Source of the DNA: Takakia lepidozioides
Taxonomy: Eukaryota; Streptophyta; Takakiopsida; Takakiales; Takakiaceae
NCBI GenBank assembly: GCA_030704615.1
Contig: CM060734.1
Span: forward strand, 7,254,001-7,318,000
Length of the DNA stretch: 64,000 bases
Direction of reading: 5' to 3'
Position numbers and translations under genes: made by a program. The notes beneath the pieces are model-generated. The model saw only the letters and a list, made by a program, of their open reading frames with translations. It did no database searches and had not been told where the DNA came from. Numbering within the stretch: position 1 is the stretch's first letter; every line of letters begins with the position of its first letter. Below are positions 21,127-29,868 of this stretch, piece by piece.

Positions 21127-22551
21127 CAACCACGAGACGCGTCTTCTATCTCTAAGCCTGCTGGACTCAAGGTTGCAGTCACGGAGGACAACTGGGAGCC
21201 TGATGTTGGACCTATAGTCACCGGAGGAGAGAGATGACGTATACGGCGGTTCTTGAGGGCTTACAGGAACTGCTTTGCCTTCAGTTTGAAGGACTTAGGA
21301 GCACTGAAGGGTCAAGAGATTCGCATTGAATTGGCTACTGACATGCCAATCTTTCGGAGACCCTATAGATACAGTGACATGGAGAGGTCCTTGATTCAGA
21401 TGAAAACTCAGGACCTTTGGGAGGCTGGTTTGGTGGAGCTATCTGGGGGAGAGTATGCTTCAGCCACAGTGATGCTAGCCAAGAAGGATGTCTATGGCAA
21501 TTGGACGGAGAGACGTATGTGCGGTGATTACCGGCCTGTAAATCGTCAGACCAAGTCCGATAGGTATGCTATGCCGACACCAGAGGAGATCATTGATGCC
21601 ATTGGGCATGCCAAGGTCTTTAGCACTTTGGATTTACGATCCGGATATCACCAGTTGCCGATCAAGGAGGCGGATAAGCAGAAGACGGCATTCAGGGGGA
21701 TCAATGAGCACGGGAAGGATTGCCTTTACCAGTGGCGGTTCTTACCATTTGGGCTTAAGAACGCTCCGGCAGAGTTTCAGAGAGTCATGGACAGGATTCT
21801 AGCAGGGGTGGAGTTTGCTTGGTGCTACATAGATGACATCATCATCTTTAGGGCTACGGTGGAGGAGCATGAGAGACACCTTCAGGGGGTATTTGAGCGC
21901 TTGAGGGCGCACGGATTGAAGTTACATCCGGGAAAGTGCAAGTTTTTCCACAACCAGATTGAGTATCTGGGTCACATGATATATCCTGGAGGATTGGGGG
22001 TACAATAGACTAAGGTAGAGTCCATTGCACAGATTCCACGCCCCACGGATGTGAGCTGAGTTCGAGCTTTCATGGGGTTAGCAAACTATTATAGACGGTT
22101 TGTTAAGGGATTTAGTGCCATTACAAAGGCTCTAACCAAACTGACCAAGGTGGACCAGGAGTGGCAGTGGGAAGATGAGCAAGAACAAGCTTTTCAAGAG
22201 CTCAAGGCAAGGTTGACCTCGGCGCCCATCTTGAGATGACCTATCAGGGGGCAGCCTTTTCAGCTGCATACGGATTGGAGCATGCTAAGGCTTGGAGCGG
22301 TGCTCACACAGGTGGATGATAAGGGAAGAGAGTTCGTAGTGGCTTATGCTAGCCGCTCGAACAACGTTGCAGAGTCTAAGTATAGCTCATATGAGGGAGA
22401 ATGCTTAGCTGCAGTGTGGGCCGTGGCACACTTCAGGTCCTATCTATACGACAATCTCTTCACCCTTGTCACGGATCACCAACCACTCAAGTGGTTGATG
22501 GAGTCAGACAAGCTTATGAGGAAGCTTGCACGGTGGGCACTCATCCTTTAA
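21127..22551 (+). pseudogene. reverse transcriptase and RNase H, copy B
   Basis: Open from 21,253 (NCFAFSLKDLGALKGQEIR) through [39 protein letters not shown] and CYIDDIIIF to a TAG at 22,006-22,008. Further in-frame stops are TGA at 22,057, TGA at 22,237 and TAA at 22,549, each a sense codon in copy C (CAG, CGA, CGG, CAA). The RNase H region has LHTDWSM and SYEGECLAAVWAV. 21,127-21,252 is a short linker remnant. Confidence 0.9.
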
Positions 22552-23304
22552 GAATATGACTTTCAGGTTGTGCATCGACCGGGTTTGGTCAATTGCAATG
22601 CAGATGGGTTGAGTCGCAATCCATGCACGAGCCAGCAGGATGACACTCGAGCTCGGTGGCATGGTGAGATGGACGAGGAGATGGTGCCCGGATGGCATGC
22701 ATCTGCATTTCTATGTATCTTGGTGGCGGAAGGCCAGGTTGGACCTGCAACAGGGATGGCTATAGATCAAGTGTCTGAGGACCCTGAGGCCAGCAATGAG
22801 CAAGGTGGCACCAAAGATATACATGAGGATTCAGTTGTGTTGGACTACCTCCGCACTGGAGACACTGTAGCCACTATGACTGCCAAGGAGAGGGATCGGA
22901 TCTTACAACGAGCCAAGAGGTTCAAGTGGGAGGGGACACACCTGCTCCGAGTGTGGGAGGATGGTTGAGTGAGGATTGTGCCTCACCCAACACAGCAGGC
23001 ACGGTTAGTGCGGCATGCCCATGAGGAGTTGGGACATTTTGGGGTGCGACGCACTCATAGTCTACTGCAGGGGCAGTATTGGTGGCGTGGTATGCACACA
23101 GAGGTGCAACAATTTGTGGCTAGGTGCATGGTGTGTGACAGGGTGCGTGCTTCATTCAACGCCCCTACTCCACAATTGCACCCTCTTCCGATCATGGGAT
23201 TGGGCTACAGGTGGAGTCTTGACTTCGCAGGGCCGTTGCCACTGACCATGCGCCACAACAAGTACGTGTTGGTGATGGTGGAGCACTCTCTCCAAGTGGA
23301 TTGA
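22552..23304 (+). pseudogene. RNase H-integrase spacer and integrase zinc domain, copy B
   Basis: Spacer with GLVNCNADGLSRNPC and ILQRAKRFKWEGTHLL, a TGA at 22,966-22,968 (CGA in copy C), then the zinc domain HAHEELGHFGVRRTH...CMVC and core start GYRWSLDFAGPLP. It ends at MVEHSLQVD owing to the same one-base insertion as copy C (about 23,288). Confidence 0.85.
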
Positions 23305-24262
23305 GTTGGTTCCATTGCCTGATAAGGCTAGTGAGGGAGCCGCGTATGCATTCTTGGATTGTGTACTTAGCCGATTCGGTGCTCCAGCTGAGGTACTCAC
23401 GGACCAAGGGAGAGAGTTCTTGGGGGAGTTTCAGGCTTTGTGTGACAAGGCCTTGATAGACCACCGCACCACTTCTCGGGATCATCCTGAGGCCGATGGC
23501 TTGGCAGAGAGAGTTGTTCAGACAGTAAAGATGGGTTTGCGCAAGTATGGCTTGCAGAAGGGACACCTAGGAGATTGGGACCTTCAGTTACCATGGTTAG
23601 CCATGGGCTACAGGTTCAGCAAGCAAGCATCACTTGCCTCCTTCTCACCATACTTTCTTCTCTTTGGCCGAGAGCCGGATTTGCCTACATCCATTCATAG
23701 AGAAGCTGCTACAATTCTTAACCTTGACGATCCGGACGTGTGGGCATGTGCATGTGAGCAGCGTGCAGAGTTGTTCAAGAAAGTCATGCCCATGGCTTTC
23801 GAGAACCTTGCCATTGCACAACATCGTGATACGTTGAGGTATGCTACCATACGTGGTGGGGGTTATCGTCCTGGGGTTCGGAGATTCAACCTTGGTGACT
23901 ATGTCTATCTGCAGCAGACTGCTCCTACGACCTTGGATGTGACTGCAGGACGTGTTATTTTGAGGGTTCGAGAGGTCTTGCCCTCAGGCGTCTTGATCTT
24001 GGAAGGTCGGGATGACATAACTTGGAAGGACCATGTACGTAATTGTGCGCCATGTCACCTTCCGAATGTCGATGGCAGGATTGACCCAAACCTGGCAGTG
24101 ATATCTGCAAGTTTGAGGTGCATGTTGTGTGGGTCTGCTAAAGGGGCAGCCACCATGCTGGTGTGTGATCGATGCTATAGAGGTTGGCATATGGGATGCT
24201 TGACTCCACCTCTCGAGATGGTTCCTGATGGGGATTGGTTATGTCCGCATTGCATTGGATAG
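23305..24262 (+). pseudogene. integrase core and PHD finger, copy B
   Basis: 318-codon open frame nearly identical to that of copy C: LTDQGREF, HPEADGLAERVVQ, FSPYFLLFGREP, LGDYVYLQQT and the C-terminal PHD finger CMLC...CDRCYRGWHMGC...WLCPHC ending at TAG 24,260-24,262. All C4HC3 ligands are present. The long conserved frame in two copies argues that the PHD belongs to the element rather than being a chance fusion. Confidence 0.85.
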
Positions 24263-24506
24263 TGGGAGTGGATACAACTATGGAAGGCCAACAAGAAATG
24301 CAAGGCCAAGCTACTAGGAGACCTTGAACACATGAGATCTTGGCTCAAGTTCACAGATTGCAAGACGGCAACTAATGATGGGGTTACTCTTGTACCCGGC
24401 CTCTTGGTCTATAGAGTTTGAGTACAATAGGGACAGTGATAGAGGACTTAGTACGGCTGTGGCTATTACATCTTGTAGCAACTGGAGTTAGAGGGACCTA
24501 TCCACC

Positions 24507-24520
24507 AGCTAGGGGGGCGA
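24507..24520 (+). promoter_or_regulatory. polypurine tract, copy B
   Basis: AGCTAGGGGGGCGA, followed by T and the LTR start TGTGGTAG. Same tract as in copies A and C. Confidence 0.7.
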
Positions 24521-24521
24521 T

Positions 24522-24606
24522 TGTGGTAGACTACTTTATTGTGTATATATGTGTGGTGTAGTTTGGACAGCGATGTAGTTGTGTAGCGATATGTACGCGT
24601 ACGATA
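24522..24606 (+). repeat. 3' LTR of copy B, 85 bp
   Basis: Begins TGTGGTAGACTAC and ends TACGCGTACGATA (final GACA mutated to GATA). It differs from the copy at 24,949-25,033 at about five positions, all transitions. Unusually short for a complete LTR. Confidence 0.65.
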
Positions 24607-24608
24607 GC

Positions 24609-24947
24609 TGTCACAGTGTGAAACTAACTAGAATAAAACTAGTTATTTGTATTTAACACTTGGATTTAGTTCAAGTATTAAGTCAGGTGTCAAGTTTAGT
24701 TTGACACCTGAACCGTCTTATCTTCACGAGAGCGTCAGTCGTGCGGCTCATCTCTCTCGAGTTGAGCCTGCACGACCGAGCTCTTTCATCGTTTAGAATG
24801 TGAGTGTGCTTATGAAGAGATGATAGGTTGTTGTGGGGTGGAGTCCCCATAGCTTAGGGTGCCCCTGGCTTGACTACTATTTTTAAAGAGTGATGGTGTT
24901 GGATTTCATGTTTCTTGTGTGAACAGTGTGTTCTTAGTTTTCTATCA
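24609..24947. repeat. truncated foldback element
   Basis: TGTCACAGTGTGAAACTAAC through arm 1 and loop to TTTTCTATCA, where arm 2 should start. Same subfamily as 5,762-6,131. Sits between two 85-bp LTR copies. Confidence 0.75.
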
Positions 24948-24948
24948 T

Positions 24949-25033
24949 TGTGGCAGACTACTTTATTGTGCATATATGTGTGGTGTAGTTTGGACAGCGA
25001 TGTAGTTGTGTAGCGATATGTATGCGCACGACA
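24949..25033 (+). repeat. 85-bp LTR copy forming right edge of the 19.3-kb insertion
   Basis: TGTGGCAGACTAC...TATGCGCACGACA; its last base abuts the CAAG target-duplication half. TG...CA ends. Confidence 0.7.
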
Positions 25034-25037
25034 CAAG

Positions 25038-25865
25038 GCTAGACTTTGTCTGGTGCTACATTGATGACATCATCATCTTTAGTGCCACGGTTGAGGAGCA
25101 TGAGAGACACCTTCAGGTGATGTTTGAGCGCTCAAGGGCACATGGATTGAAACTGCACCCTGGAAAGTGCAAGTTCTTCCATGATCAGATTGAGTATCTG
25201 GGCCCCATGATATACCTTGGAGAATTGGGTGTTCAATAGACAAAGATGGAGGCCATTGCACGTATTCCATGCCCCATAGATGTAAGCAGAGTTCGTGCTT
25301 TCATGGGGTTGGCAAACTACTATCGTCGGTTTGTCAAGGGATTTAGCAGCATTGCGAAGGCTCTTACCAAGTTGACCAAGGTGGGTCAGGAGTGGCAGTG
25401 GGAGGAGGAGCAGGAGGAAGCCTTTGAGGAACTCAATGCTCGATTGACTTCTGCACCTATTCTGACCTGCGGCCTATTCGGGGGCGGCCTTTCCAGCTAC
25501 ATACGGATTGGAGTATGCTGGGGATTGGAGCAGTGCTCACATAGGTGGATGATGAGGGAAGAGAGTTCGTAGTGGCATATGCTAGCCGCTCAAACAATGA
25601 TGCTGAGGCGAAGTATAGCTCATATGAAGGGGAATTTCTAGTTGCAGTATGGGCAGTGACACATTTCAGATGCTACCTCTATGACAATCTCTTCACCCTT
25701 GTCACGGATCACCAACCATTGAAGTGGTTGATGGAGTCAGACAAGCTTACAGGGAAGCTTGCATGGTGGCACTTATGCTTCAAGAGTACGCTTCCAGGTG
25801 GTGCGTTGAGCTGGAATAGTCAACCGGGATGCGGATGGATTGAGTCGCAATCCATGCACAAGTGA
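25038..25865 (+). pseudogene. reverse transcriptase 3' half and RNase H, copy A
   Basis: Resumes the domain broken at 5,761: LDFVWCYIDDIIIF, LHPGKCKFF, a TAG at 25,237-25,239 at the same codon as the TAG at 22,006 of copy B, then FMGLANYYRRFV, a frameshift near 25,470, SYEGEFLVAVWAV and TDHQPLKWL. It belongs to a subfamily clearly diverged from B and C. Confidence 0.85.
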
Positions 25866-27397
25866 GCTTGATGATACAGGAGTTGACATGGTGAGACGGA
25901 TGAGGAGATGGTGCCAGGATGGCACGCATCTGTCTTTTTGTGCATTCTAGCAATGGGAGCTCAAGCTGGTCCATCCCATAGGATTGGTCATGTAGATGGT
26001 GTGCATGACGATCCGGAGATAAGTGAGGAGCTTGGTAGTGCTAAGGATGTGCATGAAGATGCAGCAGTGTTGGCTTATCTTCGTGCCGGAGAGACAGCAG
26101 TCAGTGTGACTGCGAAGGAGAGCGATCGGATCCTACAACGAGCCAAGAGGTTCAAGTGGGAGGGGACTCACCTACTCCATGTATGGGAGGATGGACGAGT
26201 GAGGATTGTGCCTCATCCAACACAACGAACGCGATTGGTACACCATGCCCATGAGGAGTTGGGACATTTTGGGGTGCGACGCACTCATAGTTTGCTGCAA
26301 GGGCAGTACTAGTGGCGGGGCATGCACACAGATGTGCAGCAGTTAGTGGCAAGATGCATGGTATGTGATAGAGTGCGGGCTTCTTTCAACGCCCTTACTC
26401 CACAATTGCATCTTTTACCCATTATGGGTTTGGGCTATCGTTGGAGCCTTGACTTCGCAGGCTCATTGCCACTAACGATTCGCCATAACAAGTATGTGCT
26501 GGTGATGGTGGAACACTTCTCCAAATGGATTGAACTAGTGGCATTGCCTGACAAGGCAAGTGAGGGGGCCGTGTATGCATCTTAGATTGAGTTCTTAGCC
26601 GATTCGGTGCTCTAGCCGAGGTACTCACGGTCTAGGGGAGAGAGTTCTTGGAGGAGTTTCAGGCTTTGTGTCAGCAAACCTTGATAGACCACCGCACTAC
26701 TTCTCGGGATCATCCTGAGGCTGATGGCTTGGCGGAAAGAGTTGTTCAGACAGTCAAGAGAGGCTTCCGCAAGTATGGCTTGCAAAAGGGACACTTAGGG
26801 GATTGGGACCTTCAGCTACCTTGGTTGGCCATGGGCTATAGGTTTAGCAAGCAAGCATCACTTGCCTCGTTCTCACCTTACTTTCTTCTCTTCGGTCGAG
26901 AGCCAGATTTGCCTGCATCTATTCGCAGTGAGGCTGCAGTAGTCCTTGACCTTGATGATCCAGATGTGTGGACACGCGCATGTGATCAGCGGGCAAAGTT
27001 GTTCAAGAGAGTCTTGCCTATGGCTTTTGAGAACCTTGCTATTGCCCAACACTGAGACACATTGAGGTATGCCACCATACGTGGAGGCGGATATCAACCG
27101 GGTGTTCGGAGATTCAACCCTGGGGACTATGTGTATCTGCAGCAGATAGCGCGTACGACCTTGGATGTCATAGCAGTGCAATTGTGCGCCATGTCACCTC
27201 CCACATGTGGATAGGAAGATAGATCCTAATCTTGCAGTGGTACCTGCAGGGTTGCGTTGCATGCTGGTGGTGCCACAACCATGTTGGTGTGTGACAAATG
27301 CTTAAGGGGGTGGCACATGGGATGTTTAACACCGCCACTTGAGGAGGTTCCTAGCAGAGAGTGGTTGTGTCCACGATGCCTTGGACAGAGGTAGTGG
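25866..27397 (+). pseudogene. spacer, integrase and PHD finger, copy A
   Basis: Spacer (AKRFKWEGTHLL), zinc domain HAHEELGHFG...CMVC, LDFAGSLP, VEHFSKWIELV (no shared frameshift here, unlike B and C), a break near 26,590, HPEADGLAERVVQ, FSPYFLLFGREP, a TGA at 27,053-27,055, and a C-terminal PHD remnant: CDKC, GWHMGC, WLCPRC near 27,285-27,385. The first zinc pair is damaged by a small deletion. Ends at TAG 27,392-27,394. Confidence 0.8.
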
Positions 27398-27611
27398 GCA
27401 TGGCAATGGTGAGGCTGATAAGTGATCCAAGGTCTAGCTAGTGGGGCTTCAATGCCATGGATACTCAACTGAAGATCATGGACCAACTTTTGCACCCAGC
27501 CTCTTGATCTATTGACTTTAGATGTTGGGACTTGTGCAATTGAAGACCAAGCGATGATCTTATTGAGATGGATACTTGTCGGCTATCCGGTGTTAGAGGG
27601 ACCTAATCACC

Positions 27612-27710
27612 AGCTAGGGGGCGGTTGTGGCATAGCTTTCTAGGATTGTATGCTTAGAATGTGTGATGGACAACGATGAATATTGTGGCATGATGCTTAG
27701 GTGCACGACA
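27612..27710 (+). repeat. polypurine tract and 85-bp 3' LTR, copy A
   Basis: AGCTAGGGGGCGG, then TGTGGCATAGC...GTGCACGACA at 27,626-27,710. Exactly 85 bp like the B copies, although the interior has diverged, which supports 85 bp as the true LTR length of this family. Confidence 0.65.
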
Positions 27711-28317
27711 GAGATTACAGAAGGGATTTGGGGGTATTACCTCATGAGAGACATTATGAGTGATGAAAGAGGAAAAATAAGAGAGAAATATTCAACAAAA
27801 ACATAAAGCTATTTAAAAGCTAACTATCCACGGTTCTGGGAAAGGGGAATAGACGTAGGAGAATCATTTGAACCTCTTAGTCCACCTAAACTAGGGGAAA
27901 CACCACCTTTGTATGAAGATCCTTTATCTGGAACCACACCTTCTTACTCTTTACAGGAAAGACTGCGATATTTAGAAAAAGAAGAAGAAAGACCACAGGA
28001 AAATAGACCAGAAATAAACCCATGGGCAAGGGATTTGACAGAATTATATGAGCAGAGCTGGCATGACCTACACCAAAAGGGGGAACACCAAGTTCTCAAA
28101 CACCTATCAATGAAAAGGATGAGGAGGAGGATGCTGGTGGGAGTACTGACTCTCAGCTTGCAACACATTTAAGCATAGTTAGTGAGAATGAAGAACCTCA
28201 AGATGTCAAAATCTTGAGAGAACCAGAAGTGGAGATAGAGCCAGTAGAGACTGAAGGATCAGGCACTGGAGGACCCTTACTTCCTGCAGCAGAGAGAGAG
28301 ATGGATATATATTAAAT
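27711..28317 (+). other. unidentified coding-like fragment
   Basis: Frames such as 27,909-28,172 read as charged, Pro/Glu-rich protein (LQERLRYLEKEEERPQ, WARDLTELYEQSWHDL) with no known motif. It ends just before the copia LTR remnant, so it may be the 3' end of another element. Confidence 0.3.
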
Positions 28318-28400
28318 ATGAGAGACTTTCTATATGATCAATAAAATACGTAATTGTTGTTATAAAGGATCTAGGTTCTCAATGTGTACAATTTGCTACA
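28318..28400 (+). repeat. copia-type LTR 3' end
   Basis: AT-rich sequence starting TGAGAGAC, containing AATAAAA, and ending TTTGCTACA immediately before a primer binding site. The left LTR boundary is uncertain. Confidence 0.5.
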
Positions 28401-28412
28401 TGGTATCAGAGC
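28401..28412 (+). promoter_or_regulatory. primer binding site, initiator Met tRNA type
   Basis: TGGTATCAGAGC, the classical complement of the plant initiator-methionine tRNA 3' end, directly after the LTR end CA. Confidence 0.85.
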
Positions 28413-28491
28413 TAGGATGACAAGGTTGTCACATTGAGTCACATGACAATCGACTAAGAATGAATAAAAATTTAGAGAAAGAGTCGACATA

Positions 28492-28776
28492 ATGTCAACA
28501 ACTAGCACAAGTACTGGTGGACCAAGTGGCCCTGCTGGTACATGTAGTGTTTCTAGTGCTACTAATGGTGGTTTGAAAGTCCAAGCCATTACATATAGTC
28601 ACTATACTCCTGACTTGAGAGAAAATGATAGGTTCTAACTATGAAGACTGGAGCATTAGGGCAAACATATTTTAGAAGAAAGGGAGTTATGGGGCATAGT
28701 GGATGGAAGCATACCCAAACCTACTTTAAATGCACCACCAGCAGATATAGAAGGATGGAATGTGGGAGATAGAAAA
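28492..28776 (+). pseudogene. copia gag N-terminal fragment
   Basis: MSTTSTSTGGPSGPAG start, then frame-broken YEDWSIRANI and GIVDGSIPKP-like pieces typical of copia gag (UBN2-type) with the LxGxNYxxW pattern. Sequence switches to GC-rich repeat at about 28,777. Confidence 0.6.
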
Positions 28777-29532
28777 GCGGCGGTCACCTCGGAGCCAGTG
28801 AGCTGGCGTCGGTCGCCCCGGAGCCGGGTGAGGTGGCGAGGCAAGCACCCGTCTTAGTGGTGGTCGCCACTCTGCCGGACGTGGTGGCGATCTCGGCAAC
28901 CGCCACCATGGCGGTCGCCTTCAAGGCGCCTGAGGTGGCCATGCAGACGACCGCCATAGTGGCAGTCGCCTCCTGTGAGGTCGCGACAGGGCATCCTCAA
29001 GCGCCGGTCGCCTCTGGTGAGGTGGCGGTCAGGCGGCAAGGGGGTGCCCGGAGGGGCGGGCGGGACGACCGCCACGTGCAGGTCGCAGGCGGGAGAAGTG
29101 GGCGACCGCCACATGCGGTCGCCTGGCGGGCCGTGGCTGCAATACAAGCACGTGGCAGGGCGGGTGGCTGGGCGACCGCCACGCGCGGTCGCCGGAGGGA
29201 CCACCACGTGGCCCCGCGTGCGGGATGGGCGACCGCTGTGTGGCGGGATGCGGGTGGGGGGTTGGGTGTGGGGGTATGGGCGGGGGGAGGGTGGAGGGGG
29301 TATAAGAGGGCAAGCCTCCCCCCCATTTTTTCACCTTTGCCTCCCCGTTCTCGAGCTTGAGGGTACTTTGGATGCTTCGCGTTCTGAGTCCGAGAGTTCG
29401 AACTGGAAGAGGCAAGGGTGCTTGGTATTTGAGGGGGGAGGTTTTTGATTTTTTTTCCCCTGAACTGACGAGAGAATTGGTTTAGGCAAGGGTGCTTGGC
29501 ATTTGAGGGGGGAGATTTTCGAGTTCTCATGC
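28777..29532. repeat. GC-rich GGCGGTCGCC-bearing sequence and short direct repeats
   Basis: 28,777-29,240 is strongly GC-rich with repeated GGTCGCC, GCGACCGCC and GGCGGTCGCC words, an echo of the array at 58,943-59,590. Open frames on both strands reflect composition. At 29,411-29,444 and 29,485-29,518 a 34-bp block starting GGCAAGGGTGCTTGG is directly repeated. Confidence 0.55.
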
Positions 29533-29819
29533 GAGCTCACAAAGCTGAAGCTTAAACTCATGCATATATAAACTCATCACTCAAATACAAGTCAAGCCAA
29601 GTGCACCCCACGCCATGCCCACACTATGGCGCCATAGCTAGGCGCGGTGAGGCTCAACTCGAGAAAGATGAGCCTCCCGCACTTGCCGTGAAGATAACCA
29701 CTCCATGGCCTAAATCTGCCTTGACCCCTAGATTGACACTTGGGCCAATCCCAAATGTCAATATGTAAAAGCTAGCTATTTCCTAACTAGTTTCACACTA
29801 GTGGTAAAAAAACTTGACA
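29533..29819 (-). repeat. truncated foldback element (loop and one arm)
   Basis: AGCTCACAAAGCTGAAGC...CTAACTAGTTTCACACTAGTGG...CTTGACA, matching the loop and one arm of 17,298-17,777. It includes the TATATAA box of the loop. Ends in the GACA-GC-TGTC junction. Confidence 0.75.
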
Positions 29820-29821
29820 GC

Positions 29822-29868
29822 TGTCGTGCGCATACATATCGCTACACAACTACATCGCTGTCCAAAAC
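29822..29868 (-). repeat. LTR end fragment
   Basis: TGTCGTGCGCATACATATCG...CTGTCCAAAAC, the inverted distal LTR end of the methyltransferase-carrying family. It replaces the natural C-terminus of the adjacent minus-strand gene. Confidence 0.7.

Larger units (their letters stand above)
5762..25033 (+). mobile_element. 19.3-kb composite insertion carrying retrotransposon copy B
   Basis: Left terminus TGTCAAGTTA (5,762), right terminus GCGCACGACA (to 25,033). Flanks are CAGG (5,758-5,761) and CAAG (25,034-25,037), read as a 4-bp target duplication with one substitution. Deleting the insert plus one duplication rejoins ATT CTT GCA GG and G CTA GAC in frame (ILAG-LDF) in the reverse transcriptase of copy A. 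Contents in order: foldback sequence, two palindromic repeat arrays, unassigned DNA, an unknown split reading frame, copy B (itself interrupted by 11,769-17,777), an LTR, a truncated foldback, and another LTR copy forming the right edge. Whether the 5 kb before gag moved with the element or was inserted later is not resolved. Confidence 0.7.

Noticed and set aside
28401-28412. Possible tRNA gene piece at TGGTATCAGAGC
   Set aside because: It is a retrotransposon primer binding site next to an LTR end; no cloverleaf surrounds it.
28833-29530. Several long overlapping frames on both strands
   Set aside because: Caused by very high GC content and few stop codons; low-complexity Ala/Gly/Arg/Pro translations without motifs.
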